From assembly GCA_037042915.1 (NCBI GenBank), contig CM073196.1, forward strand, positions 2,046,001 to 2,110,000: DNA of 64,000 nt. The letters are read 5' to 3'. The translations under genes and the position numbers were made by a program. Numbering within the stretch: position 1 is the first letter of the stretch; each line of letters starts with the position of its first letter. Positions 44,332-56,500 of the stretch are shown here, one piece after another. The notes under the pieces were generated by a model. The model had not been told where the DNA came from. It searched no databases and was given only the letters and a program-made list of their open reading frames with translations. The stretch is from Auricularia sp. M13 (Eukaryota > Basidiomycota > Agaricomycetes > Auriculariales > Auriculariaceae).

Positions 44332-45741
44332 ATGGACCGCGCAAACGTCGTCAACTTCGGTCCTGGGCCTTCGGCGTTGCCTCGCGATGTGCTCGAGGAG
44401 GCCACAAAGGCTCTGGTCAACTTCAATGGGACAGGCATGGGCATCGCTGAGATTTCGCACCGATCCAAAGACTTTGGCGCTGTGATCAAAGGGCTCGAGA
44501 ATGACATCCGCGACCTACTCGTCGTGCCCGAAACGCATAGCATCCTATTCATGCAGGGCGGCGGCACCATGCAGTTCTCCGCCGTAGTGCTCAATGCGCT
44601 TGCGAGGCACAAGCTGCTTCACCCGGACATGCCAGACGAGGAGCGCGTCATGGACTTTGTCATTACTGGCAGCTGGAGCAAGAAGGCTGCGGACGAAGCT
44701 CGCAGGCTGGGCGGCAAGGCGAAAGTCAACGTCGTCGTCGACGCTCGCCAGTTCTCAGCCGACGGCAAGTCGTTCGACAACATCCCACCGCATGACAAGT
44801 GGAACCTCTCCACGGACCCTGTTTTCGTCTACTATTGCGAAAACGAGACTGTGGACGGCGTACAGTTCTCTCACCTGCCTGGCCCGACAGCTTTCCCGCA
44901 CTACCTGCTCGAGCAAGGCGGACGCAACAAATTCACCCCGCTCATCGCAGACTACTCATCATCGTTCCTCTCGCGCCCAATACCTCATCTTGCTGAGCAT
45001 GCCATCATCTATGCTGGCGCTCAGAAGAATATCGGTCCCTCTGGTCTTACCATTGCCATCGTGCGCAATGACCTCCTTGTGGATGTAGATGCTGCAACGA
45101 AACTCGGCGCGGCCCCCGTACCGCTGATGCTATCGTACAAGGTCCTCGCCGACACCCATAGCTTGCACAACACCCCGCCTACCTTCGCCGTGTACGTTGC
45201 CAGCTTGGTGCTCAAACGTATCAAGGACCTTGGCGGTGCAACATACATGGAACAGTTTAATGAATCGAAGCGCCGCATGTTGTACCATGCCCTAGAGCAG
45301 GGCGTTGATGCTGGCGTCTTCAAGATGAAGGTTGCAGAGGGAAGCCGCAGCTGGATGAACGTCACGTTCTCCATTGAAGGCGAAGGCCTCGAGCAGCAAT
45401 TCCTCGACGGTGCTTCGAGGCGCGGCCTATTACAATTGAAAGGGCACCGGTACGTACGATTGTTCCGCGCGTGCAAGTCTCATTGAGCGGGCAGATCTGT
45501 CGGAGGTCCGGCGCATGTTTAAAATCTGCTATTAAATGGATTCTGACTCTGTGTTTCAGGCATACGCGTATCTCTATACAATGCCATCACGGAGGAGGAG
45601 GTGGCGTTGCTTGTGGCTTACATCCACGAGTTTCTGAACCAGGTGGACCCTGCACTGCCGGACATGCCAGTCTCGACGGATCCGACGCCGGCGACAGCGA
45701 TCCCTGCACCAACAACGGAGTTGCCACAGCCAGAAGAGTGA
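44332..45741 (+). CDS. SER1: Phosphoserine aminotransferase
   Basis: This PLP enzyme converts 3-phosphohydroxypyruvate and glutamate to phosphoserine in serine synthesis. The ATG at 44332 starts MDRANVVNFGPGPSALPRDV, the family's N-terminal motif. GIAEISHRSKDFGAVI and ILFMQGGGTMQFSAVVLNAL follow, the latter holding the phosphate-binding loop. YAGAQKNIGPSGLTIAIVRN (about 45020) contains the lysine that binds PLP. The first exon is unusually long, about 1.1 kb. A single intron near 45449-45560 leads to RISLYNAITEEEVALLVAYI. The G-H-R-H-T-R-I joint is shorter than the common G-H-R-S-V-G-G-I-R. The C-terminus carries a Pro/Thr-rich extension ending QPEE. It is convergent with TRM9 (46 bp between stops). 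Confidence 0.94.
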
Positions 45742-45787
45742 TCCGTCCTCGCCCGCCCGAGGAGCCAAAGCGGGCGGGAGCTGACGC

Positions 45788-46689
45788 TCATTCCGTCCGT
45801 GCCCATCTGCGTATCTCAACATACCAGTTGGAGCGTTCCCACCCATGTCGAACAATTTCAACACCCTGTGTACTATTTGGCGCGTCCAGCGCAGAACCAA
45901 CAACCAATCCAAGACTTGTAGCAGCATCATGGACCAGTCGTAGCAGCTCTCCGGCTGCAAAAAGGTGGTAATAGCGCTGAAGCACGGCAGGTTCTTCGGC
46001 GGTGGTCGCACTGGAGTGAACCCAGGGCACGAAGACGTCCTGCGCAACAGCACCATCGTCGTGTTGCTTGGGGACAGAACGCTTCGACAGAGAGTCTTGG
46101 TCTGTAGCCCAGACGTAAATGAGAGCTCGACCGTGCCGAGGGGAGACCGCACGTAAGAGCGACTGTAACCGTTCTGATTCAGTATCGAGGCACTGGCAAT
46201 GACGGGAGAACATTCCTCGACAGCGAGCCTGCGTCTTGCTGGCGTTGCCAAGTGGTGTAAGCATGCCACGCTTATGGCGTGGTCCTAGAGGCCGTGTGGT
46301 TAGAGCCGCCATGCGGATGCGGGCACAGCACAGAAACGACGAACGAACACGCCCGGCCGCCAACAATCGTCAAGCGCATCAGCAAGCACGACATCCCGAG
46401 GCGCATCACCGGCGCCCTTTGCGATTTCAAGTAGTTTAACGCTGCGGTCCAAGCCCACAGTGAACACGCGGGGATGGCCCAGGGGGAGGTATTTGCCATT
46501 GCCGCATCCGCTATCGAGCCCGATGCTACCCGCTGCCAGCGAGGCCATGAACTCGGCAATAACTGGCCAGGGTTTGTAGCGCGTCGAGGAGAAATGACTA
46601 GCGATCGTATCATAGACCGCATGCACATTCGTCTGCTCGAACGTGGCTGGATCGTCGTCTGGGACCTCTGTGGCTACAACGGCGGGCAT
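45788..46689 (-). CDS. TRM9: tRNA wobble-uridine carboxymethyl methyltransferase (Trm9-like)
   Basis: This SAM enzyme completes mcm5U at the wobble base of several tRNAs, together with Trm112. The ATG at 46689 starts MPAVVATEVPDDDPATFEQT. The segment VHAVYDTIASHFSSTRYKPW is the family's N-terminal signature, followed by the SAM loop LDSGCGNGKYLPL, VGLDRSVKLLEIA and VLADALDDCW. A second part contains LHHLATPARRRLAVE (from the conserved I-H-H), then LLRAVSPRHGRALIYVWATD, and the C-terminus WERSNWYVEIRRWARTE, in which N-W-Y-V is the typical ending. The join around 46230-46190 is not resolved cleanly by eye. It shares its upstream region with the divergent NEDD1 gene. Confidence 0.85.
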
Positions 46690-47754
46690 GCTGGATCAGA
46701 ACAGTGTTGGATATCTCGCCAAGTGAATAGACTGTGGCGACCGAACTCGAGGAAGTCGAAGGCTCGAAGCAATCGTTCTCTGAGAGTCTGACGGTGCTTT
46801 GATCGATGGCAACAAATCTGCAACACACGTGGGAACATTCTGTTGTCGTATGGCAATCCTCATTTGGGAAGATATCGTAGAGTACAGAGTGGTGATAGTA
46901 CAACGAGAAGTACACTGATGTACACGCTATAACAAGGTAGTTACTGTAGCAGAAATGGTAGACGGGAAAGGAATGAACGTGGGTGGTCGGCACTGGGCAA
47001 AAGGGAGGGCATAGAGAACGACCAAGACTAGTCCGACACAGCCCAAGGCACTGGCGGCAGGTCTGATGGCGGCCTCTGTGGTGTAGTGGGGATGTCTCCA
47101 TAGTCCTGTTCGATGAGAGCGAATTCGAAAGCAGGCTCAGGGTCCCCTTCGCTCGGACTTTGCGAGCGTCGCGCGGAGTCGCGCGTTCCGCGGCAGCATT
47201 TGTTATACTGCGTCTGCCTTCGCCTCTTCTTCGCCTTGCGGACGCGTCCAAACGCGTCGTTTGTGGCTGGCGAGAGAAAGCAGCAAGCGGGGCTGAAGCA
47301 GATGTGGCGGCGGCGACTCTGCGTCGGTTTGCTATCGCTGGGGCGCCCCTGGCGGACGGCCCGAATCTGTCATAGTAGTCAGAACCGTGCAAGATGAGAG
47401 GACTGTGTCCTCACCTTGGGCTCGGCAAGCTCAATGGCAGGCAGCAGGGGCGGTGGGTCGGAAGGCATGTATGGGGTGCGGGCGCGATAGATGGGGAGGC
47501 CGTGGTTGCATTTCTCAGCTGGGATTTATGTGCTGCTGCAGTCAGGTGCGAGAAGCGCCTTATCAAAATCAGACGCCGCGACCTCAGTCGACGACTGTGC
47601 AAGCCCTAATCGGGATGCGTGGGAAAGCCCAGCGGCACGACTTCGGCTCGGCAGTTCGGCGCGAGTCCGACCGCACGTGATCGTGGTTGAACGCGCCAAA
47701 CGCGGGGTTGGAAATCTGATCCCTTTTCCTCCGTCCTCCGCGTCTGACGCCACG
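46690..47754. other. 1-kb divergent intergenic region with a minus-strand open frame
   Basis: It separates TRM9 (-) and NEDD1 (+) and should hold both promoters. A minus-strand frame is open from about 47392 down to 46610; its first ATG is at 47101 (METSPLHHRGRHQTC, Cys-rich, no domain) and it would overlap the TRM9 start. Plus-strand frames here are equally featureless. I do not call a gene. Confidence 0.4.
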
Positions 47755-49932
47755 ATGAGCTCCAAGCCCGCTGCACTCGCCGTCGTGACAGGAAGCGAGC
47801 TCGTATGGCTGGATGCGAAGCAGGCTACGGCTGCGCCTCTTTCTAGAACGACTCTGGCGACTCCCACTGCGTTTGCGGCAGACGGCCCAACAGTTTATGT
47901 TGCGTCTGCGCATGGCGTTGCAAAGTATGGGCGGGACTCTGGCGTGCATCTGTTTAGCCACGGCCAGGAGGACGAGGCGTCCGCGCTCTGTATTGGCGGT
48001 AGCGGCACCGTCTTTGTCGCTCGCGCAAACTCGATCTGCGTGTACGACCCAGGATCCCTCGAGCCCTCGCAGATGCTCGAAGGCCATTCGTCACCAATCA
48101 CTTCACTTGCACTCTCCAACGACGGTGTCTTGCTCGCATCAACCTCGAAGACCGTTCATGTTCACGACCTGTCCAACGCGTCACGCACGATTCTCCGAGG
48201 GCTGCCATGCCCGAATGCGGTCGCTTCTTGCGCAACTTTCCACCCATCGAGACCAAACACTCTCTTTGTCGCCATCTCTCGGCAGCTGGTCATATACGAT
48301 ACAACGAAGCCCGCGGGACCTGCCAAAGTAGTCCAGATCGGCGGTTCGTCCAGCGGGGACATCGTCGCTATCGACTGCAGCCCATTCTCAAAGAGCTTGC
48401 TGGCTGTGGCTTGCTCGGGCGGCATCGTTGGTATCGTGGATTTGGACAAGGAGAAGTCGTGAGTTTTGTTCATGCGCGCTCTACACCCACTCAGTGCTTC
48501 ATATAGCCTCGTCAAGACTATTGACACCAAGTCCCGCTTAACGTCCCTACGGTTTCAGCCAGACGCCGCTGTTATAGTGGTAGGAACAACAGATGGACGC
48601 TTGCAGTACCATGATCTGCGTTCGACCGACAAGCAACCGCACGTCGTGGCCGTCGATAAACGCGGCGGCGCTGTTCTCGGCTTGGCTTGGCCGGTAGGAA
48701 CTAATGTTTGCGACATCATATGGGTTCTAACTCTGAGTAGAAGGTTGGCAAGCACGTCAGTAAACCGTCCGTGGCATCTACTATCAAAGCGCCCATTACT
48801 TCGTCGAAGTCTGCTGTTCTGCAAGAACGAAGGAGTCCTGCGCAAGCGGCGGGTCTATCTAAAGGCAAATCGAGCAGCCCAACGACCAGCACGACGCTCA
48901 ATGGTACGACGAAGAGCATGTTCTCACCCGCTAAAGCGGCAGGAGGTGCGTTTGTTGTGGTTTCCGTTGCAAAATAAGACTGACAACTATTCAGCACATC
49001 GGCCTGCATTTGCAGCGAGCAAATCCGCGCCTGACGTAGCGTTGCGCGTAGCACGAGCGGCGAAGGAGAATGCACCAACCGCGCGACCGTCTCCGTCTCT
49101 CAGAATATCTCCGCCAAAACCTTCATCGAAACCAGAATCCGCCGCGGGTAAGGTATCTCTGCAATCCCGACTAGTTGCCCGACCCGTGGATAGAAAGCCC
49201 CGCACCTCGTCTTCATCGCAGGCTTCCACTCGCATTTTGACATCTCGACGGATATCTAGCACGACAACGTCCAGTCGTACTTCGGGCTTACCGAGCCCAT
49301 CCTTTCCGTCTGAAAGCGAGCTCAGCTCGTCGCCATCCCGCAACGCCGATTCCAAACGGCGGGATGTTCAAGCGTTGGGACTCGGCACGCCTGGTCCGCG
49401 GCGCCAGCCTGCGCGTCACCGACCCTCAACCTCTCCCCCGCACTCTATTGTGGAAGCAGGAGCTGCGTACGACGAAGAGGACAACAATACTATAATTCAA
49501 TTCGCAAAGACATTGGCCCGCGAGCCTGACCGGGTGCCATCCTCCGCATCCACGGCCGAATCAATTTCGACAGACAACGTCACAGCCGCCGCCACCGCCA
49601 ACCTCCAGTTGTCCCCTGCACGTCGGCCACAGCCTTTTGTCGACATGTCCCCCGTCCGATCAGCATTGAATAACTCGCCACAAGCCTCGCTGCGCGCCTT
49701 CATGCAGGAATTGGCAACAAAAGACGACATCAAGGGGCTGCATATGGATCTGATTCGCATGGGCATGGCATGGAAGGTGTGTTGTGCGCTATTGGTCTGG
49801 TTCATATGTGCTCATGAGCCGTAGAGCGAAATGCGAAGCCTGATGGACCAGCACTTGGGCGACCTATCCAACCTGCGCCAGGAGAATGCTCAGCTGAGGG
49901 AGGAGCTGCAACGTCTACGGAATCGTTATTGA
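47755..49932 (+). CDS. NEDD1/GCP-WD-like gamma-tubulin recruiter
   Basis: The N-terminal half is a WD40-type propeller: LEGHSSPITSLALSNDGVLL, C-A-T-F-H-P-S-R-P-N-T-L-F-V, IVAIDCSPFSKSLLAVACSG, LTSLRFQPDAAVIVVGTTDG and LQYHDLRSTD. A long Ser/Pro/Arg-rich middle (48800-49600) follows. The C-terminus is diagnostic: after LRAFMQELATKDDIKGLHMD an intron joins to EMRSLMDQHLGDLSNLRQEN and a short coiled coil ending EELQRLRNRY. This matches the C-terminal helix by which NEDD1 binds the gamma-tubulin ring complex to nucleate microtubules at spindle poles. The ATG at 47755 is the first in the propeller frame. FAN1 follows in the same direction 141 bp later. Confidence 0.82.
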
Positions 49933-50073
49933 TATTTTCACACGTTGATTGTTGTCCCTGTGTATGACCTTGCAATGTATATGACATGATCACGCCGTAG
50001 CGTCAACGCGTTTGTCGGAGTTCGTTTCGCGTCTGAGACCGCAAGTTGCTTTCCGCCACAACCTGGGTTGGAC

Positions 50074-53000
50074 ATGGCACGCAAGCCCACGCTCACCGAT
50101 GCCGCGCTCTTTTACGTCGAGGATTTGGATGGCTTACAACCCGTCTTGGCGGATGTGCCAGAGTCTGCTGCCACCAGCGGCCCGGACGCTCCCAAGTACG
50201 AGTCAATGTATGTGGTTATACTCATAGGTTGGTGCATTCTTGGATATGTGAGCGTGCCGCTGACTCTCCATGCAACAGAAATACTAGACGCTGTAATTCC
50301 GAACGAGGCTTATCTATTCTCGCAAGAGGAGCTCGATTTCTTCTGCCAATTCGATCGGTTATCTTGTGAGTATGCCCTGCTGCGCTTCTCTTGACAGACG
50401 TTTACTGACATCGGATTACTTCTAGACGCGGCCAAGTATCTGCTTCTGCGCCTTTCCTTGCGCAAGGAAGGCAAATGGCATAGTCTATCCGGTCTCGACA
50501 ACTCTTACTACGCTGACTTGGGCCCGCTTCTTCCCGCTGCAATGGCAGAACTCAGTGGACAACAACCTACTCCATCGGAGGATGCCAGGCCTCTTAGACC
50601 GAATCAGCCCGTGAACGAGATCATCGACCTGACCGTCGACGATGACGAGCTGCCGCCAACCGCTCCTTCGTCGTCGAGCCAGGGCGCCGCTGCTTTCTCT
50701 TCCCTCGTCACCGCAACTACGGAGTCTGCCTCTCACCGGCCTCCGCCTCCACTCTTCGCACAGGGCGAACTGTCTGCCGAGCTTTCCGATTTGCTTCAAT
50801 GCCTCAATAAAGAGCAGCTCAAGCAGATAGCAAACCAGCTGAAGGTGGACAAGGTCAACAAGAAATCCGTTAGCACATTTCTGTCGGCGCTCCTGCGTGC
50901 GTACTGACGCAAACAGCGAGACGAGTTAGTTTCCAGCCTGCTCGCATACGCAGCGTCGCAATCGACATTGACCGGCGAGCGCGGCCCACTCAAGCAACTT
51001 ACGCTCAACTTTCATCGAGGAAAGAAAACCTGTCAATCTGATCTACTACGGCTAAAGATCATGAAGATCCTGGGTGATTTCTATTACGGCGCACGCCGTG
51101 CAACTGTGCTCAACGGCTCTGCAGGACACGCCATTAAACTGGAATCTCATGTGCTCGTCTTCCTCAGAAGACTGCAGATTGTTTTTTTTAGAGCGTGAGT
51201 TGCTGCACCAGTGCGTTCACGCAGATCGCTGACCTGCCTCAGGACGAAATATGCGGCCGATTTATTCTTGCCGTCCATCCTCGCAAAAGCGAAGAAGAGA
51301 AACTACGCAAAATACGAGTACAAGAGGACTGACAGCATATTTCCTTCGCGGGAACGGTTTCTGAGTTATGTGGATGCATTGATTATCGAGTCCGAAATCG
51401 ATGACCTGCTGGATGGGTTCGGGCCTATGTACCAGCCCAAGACTAAGGCGGCTAAGGCCCATGTCAAGTCTATCAGCACTACGCCTCGCCAAGACGCTGC
51501 GCAGAGAGCAAAGGAGCTCGCGTCGAAGGCATGGCTGCAGTGGGATCTGCTCGTGACGGAAGCCGAGGACAATGGAGTAGTGGAAGAACCATTTCTAGCG
51601 CGATTTCACCCAGGCATGTTACATCGCCTGATAATTCGAGTGCTCATATGAATTACCAGGTCACGTTTACACTCGGATACTTCACAACGGATGCCGGGCG
51701 CTGGGCATTCTGAAGGTTCGTTTCTGCTGCGAGGCCAGTCCTTTCCCGCCAACAGGGTTCCAGGATTACAAATCCGAGATCACTGCGTTGAAGTCATTAC
51801 TGGGTCAGACCGTCTGGCGGACCAGTAAACGAGGGTACGTCTTTCTGTGCTCTCTGCTGTGCATGTACTACATACTGGTGATCGCTAGCGCTTGGTACGA
51901 ACGACTTGCAGTTATTTATACGCAGTATGCCAAGGATCGCGCAATTCTTGACCAGGAAGACCAGGAGAAGTTTGTGGACGAGGAGATGCCACATCTCCAT
52001 CTTGCCCGCGAAATCGTTCTCAGAGGGCTTGACGATCCACATACCCACCTTGGTGCGACATAATGTGCTTTGCTAGGCCCTCACTCATGTTGGTTGCCAG
52101 TCTGGCGCGTAACCTTGGAGAACCGTATTGCCAAGCTCGAAAATCGTATGAAATTACCGAAGGAAGAGCGATACAAGGCTACGAGAAGATTGAAAAACCC
52201 ACGCAAAGTCTATTTCCAAGGCGATAGGGTGAAACCGCGCGAGGAATCTCCAGCAAAGGGCACTTTGCCATTCGGAGGCGCACGAGCTACTCCCGTGGGC
52301 CAGGAGGAACCAGTACGTCTTACCTTCACACGGAACCGCGTGAAATTGAGTCCCCCTGCTACAGTGGACGGGGAAGTCGATCTGGGTTGGGGAGAATGGC
52401 CTGCACATTTCTGTGGAGGAGCTAGCGATCGAGTGGTATGCACGCAAAGGATTTAAAGCAGTTCATTCTGAAGGCGCGTTTGCTGCCTGGCTGCTGGCCT
52501 CTTCTAAATTGATATCTAGGTCGTGTTGTCACATCGATATTCGCACTGTTATTCTGGGACATCCTATTTTCTCCTATACCGGGCGGTGCGTATAACATCA
52601 CGATTCCCTCGCCACGTCTAACGTGAATATCAGCGTTTGAGACCAAGTTTCAAAACGCGCCGTTAGATATCTTCCATGACACCTTTTTCCAATCTCGTCG
52701 AGATTTGATAGAACGACGTCTACAAGAACTCGAGGCGGGCCAAGCTCGCAAGATCCTTGAAGAGGTGGACGACAGAGAGCGACCGCGCCAAACGGTCTGC
52801 ATCGGCATGCGATGGGACAAATTCTCAAAGGAGGACCTCGGCGACATCGTGGACTGTCTCGGGGGGGAAGCCATCTCTGTGATCTGCCGCATTCTATGCC
52901 AGGATTACTCAGGAAGGAGCTCTGGCGTCCCGGATTTGCTTGCATGGGATGTCGTCAACGGGAAGGCAAAGTTTGTTGAAGTGAAGGGGTACGCTGCACA

Positions 53001-53398
53001 CAGAATTGCTACTAGAACGACTCACGAAGGTACTCACAGGCCTGGGGATTCCCTCCGGGAGAACCAACGCGTGCGTCAGCCTGTTTCCCCTACATTCACA
53101 GCTAATCCTCAACCAGCTTTGGATACACTGCCTGCTGAGCGCAGGGGTTGACGTAGAGTTATGCCATGTCGAGGAGAAGGACAGCGAGAAGGCAAAAGCG
53201 CGCTCGAAATCGCGTTCTCGAAGTCGAAAGGTGCAAGTGGATGACGAAGATTCTGCGCAGGAGTCCAACGCCGAGTCAGGCTCTGACGATGACGCTGGTT
53301 ATGAACCTTCGCAGGAGTCCCCTCCGCGCAAACGTCAAATGAAACGAGCGACGCCGCCGAGAAAACGTTCGCGTCCGTCTCCTTCGCCCGAGTTGTGA
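50074..53398 (+). CDS. FAN1: FAN1-type structure-specific nuclease
   Basis: This nuclease cuts 5' flaps and crosslinked DNA. The ATG at 50074 starts MARKPTLTDAALFYVEDLDG. The N-terminal part has EELDFFCQFDRLS and LLLRLSLRKEGKWHSL; a SAP-like helix pair follows (LLQCLNKEQLKQIANQLKV, about 50800). The middle is TPR-like, and contains YEYKRTDSIFPSRERFLSYV. The C-terminal VRR-NUC domain has V-C-I-G-M-R-W-D-K, then YSGRSSGVPDLLAWDVVNGK and FVEVKGPGDSLRENQ (an intron splits VEVKG from PGDS), holding the P-D and E-V-K active-site residues. A basic nuclear-signal tail (KRQMKRATPPRKRSRPSP) ends at 53398. No UBZ finger is seen at the N-terminus, unlike in animals. Over a dozen introns. Confidence 0.92.
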
Positions 53399-53563
53399 TC
53401 ATGCTGTCATCATGTTTGTTCTGGTCTATGTATTCGTGATGGTATTATGAGATGTACTCGTTGAGCAATGTGTATCGTATCGTTAACATCATTTGAAGCT
53501 ACAGTGCGACAGGTGGAGATTAATAAATATGCGAGACAGCGTCCAAATGTAAATGCGACAATG

Positions 53564-56500
53564 CTACTGTGAATTCGGGGTCGTTCGCTTTCGTATCGAC
53601 TTCCGTAGGGAGAAACCTTTAGACGGTGCGTCGTCTTCTCGAGCGCGCAACTCCCGTAAGCGACGCTCGCTCAGATTCGTCGCCATTCTCCGGGCGGCGT
53701 AACCACCTTCCTCCGTGTCGAAGTTGAACCCTGTTCGTGTTGACGAGCGCAGGCCCGTCGACATGTCCGTGCGGCTTCCAGCAAGCGAACGTTGAGAATG
53801 TCGCGTGGGTGCGGGCGAGCGTGACTGAGGTGGGATAGCGTCGACAGAGTGCTGTGACTGATATTGTATCTTGTACAGGTTGTTCCAGTGGCCACCGATG
53901 AGAGGGTCGTTCAGGATATCCCTCTCAGGTTGGAATTTCCTGACCATGCGAAGTATATCCAGATCGTCGGGGAAGAAGATGGACCTGGCAGCCTTGTACA
54001 GGTAGCGAGGCGCCAGAGCCAGGATAATGGTGATCGTCAGGCCGAGCCAGAAGTAGGCCGCTCGGAATAATGCGTAGGTGTTCCCGCTGAATGCCACATG
54101 AGTCAAACACCGCGCAGCGCAAGGGAACAGCCCTTACTATGAGTAAGTGAAGAGGAAGCTGGGTTTAAAGACCGAATATACGGCCTGCCTCGTGATCAGT
54201 GACCTCGCACAACACAGAAGACGATATGAAAACACACAGTAAATATCCAGATGAGGACGGGCCCGACACTAACGGCGAAGACCACCCACCACGTCCATGC
54301 GTGGGTGTTTAAACCATTGAATGCGCTAGCAGACATCACGGTGGCAATAACCCTGCGAGTGACATGCATGAGGGAGATGCTTGTCGTGTCTGCGACGACA
54401 CTCACATCACGGAGCTGAACTCATACATCCCGACTTCGTATCCGTCATGTCGTGCGGACGTCGAGAAGTACGTGTATAGCAAGATGAAGAAGATGACAGC
54501 AGACTGCAGGCAAAAGCTTCAGTAAATACCATTGGCGCGGGTGGGACCATACCTGATAAACGGCTTCGAACATGAAAACGAGGAATAGCTTGATACCAAA
54601 CCAAGTCTTCTCTCGTCCATAGTGATAAAGCTCAGGTATCTTCACAAGGATATCATCGTCTAGTAGAAGTAATGAGCAAGCAGACAGCAATGAGAAAACT
54701 CCATTACCTATCAGTCGATCGAATAAACCAATTGCAATGACAGGGGCGATAGTCCACAAGACATTCCATAGTAGCAGATAAGTGTAGTCGAAGACGCTGA
54801 ATATGGTCAGCATCGGGCGACGACATGCGAAGATCACTGACTATGTAGTACTCCATTGACAGTATATCTGGAACCAGAACAGTATCCCGATGCAAATGAG
54901 ATTCTTGTAGAAGAAATTGACGATCCTATCCCGCTGTTAGTAAACTCTTTGGTTTAACACGGTACGCACATGTTCCCGTTCCGATAGTATGCCCAGTGTC
55001 CGTGAACAAACAATAGCCGCGTAAGGAAGCGGAACTACGTGACGGTCAATTGCGAGGCCCCATGTAGAGTCAAGACTGCAACGTACTTGGGCTATGGCAT
55101 AATCAGACGAATTGACTGCCTGAAGGCCCTCTTCGCCGATGATGCCAACACCAACGTCCGCGGCCTGGATCATGCTGACATCGTTGGCGCCATCCCCGAT
55201 AGCCAAGGTCATAGCTTGGAGACCATCCTTCACTAGCTTGACCACGAGGGCCTTCTGGAGCGGGGACACTCTGCAGCAGACGACAGCCTCGCAACGCGTA
55301 GACAGCGCAAGCAAGAGCTCCTTCGTAAATTGTTCTTCCTCTCGGAATGCCTGTGGATGCCGTTAGTGTGAGCGCGACGGCTATCTGAGCAAACTTACGT
55401 GTCCAAGCGAGCCACCATCGATTACAAGAACAAAGCCTCCAGGCCGTTCGCCATTATGCTCTCCAACGATGTGCGAATAGCCGCCAGAAGACATTGATCT
55501 CCGTGACGGAGGCCTTTGGGGTTGCTCTGGCTCGATTTCATGAGGCGCTATTTCCTCCATCTCCAAAATGCCCTCATTCGGGAAGAACTCTTCCACAGCA
55601 TCGCGCAGCTGCACATAGGTCGACTTGTGCTTGCCGTACTCCTTTCCGTCACGGACGATGATGAGATTGGAGTCGCGCGCAATGAGATTTGTGCTATAAC
55701 CGATGGCTTCCGGCGAGTCAGTTTGGTGACACTGCAAGCAGGTTGAAACTCACATATCGCAGTCTCAAGCTTATCGCCGGTCGCAACCCAAACCTTGATC
55801 CCAGCTCGCTTCAAGTGCGCGATCGCCTCCGGCACACCATCCTGAAGACGGTCCTCAATGGCAGTGGCACCAAGCAGACGAAGGTCGCGCTCCAACTCCT
55901 CAGACACGGCTTCAATCTTCTCTTCACGGTTCTCGATAGCCACGGTTGCCTCATGGTAGCGTTCAGTCCACGCATCGTAATCATTGGCTGCAGGAATGAA
56001 TCAGCGCAACCTAGTGGAGGCGTACAAAGAGGCGTACGATTGATGATCTTATAAGCAAGGCAAAGGGTTCGCAAGCCATCAGAGGCAAAGTCCTCGAGAT
56101 GGCCCTCGGTTAGCTTCTTCAAGTCGTCCTTTCCGGGGGCAAGTCGCTCGAAGATGACGTTGTCCGCGCCTTTAGTAAACAGCACGATTTTGCGCTCATC
56201 GTCCAGGCGGCGCACCACGACGCTCATCCGCTTGCGCGCGCTGGTAAAGTCCAGGACTTCGAGGAGCTCCCACTCCTGCACATCTCCCGGACTGAACGGT
56301 GACTGCATACGCAGGATTTCGCGGTCACGACCAAGGAACACGAAACCGACGTCTGCTGCAGCCTGCACGAGTGCAGCCTCGTCGGGCTCTGAGCCTTGTA
56401 CGTGATCGCCTGCGTCTTGCTGTCTACGCTCGCGAGAACCGAATGACAGAGGGAGAGGCAAGTGAAAAAGCCGTTGAGCATGCGCGCGTGCTCGCTAGTC

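Noticed and set aside
46610-47101. A 163-codon Cys-rich minus-strand gene upstream of TRM9
   Set aside because: It overlaps the well-supported TRM9 start, has no recognisable domain and lies in a divergent promoter region.
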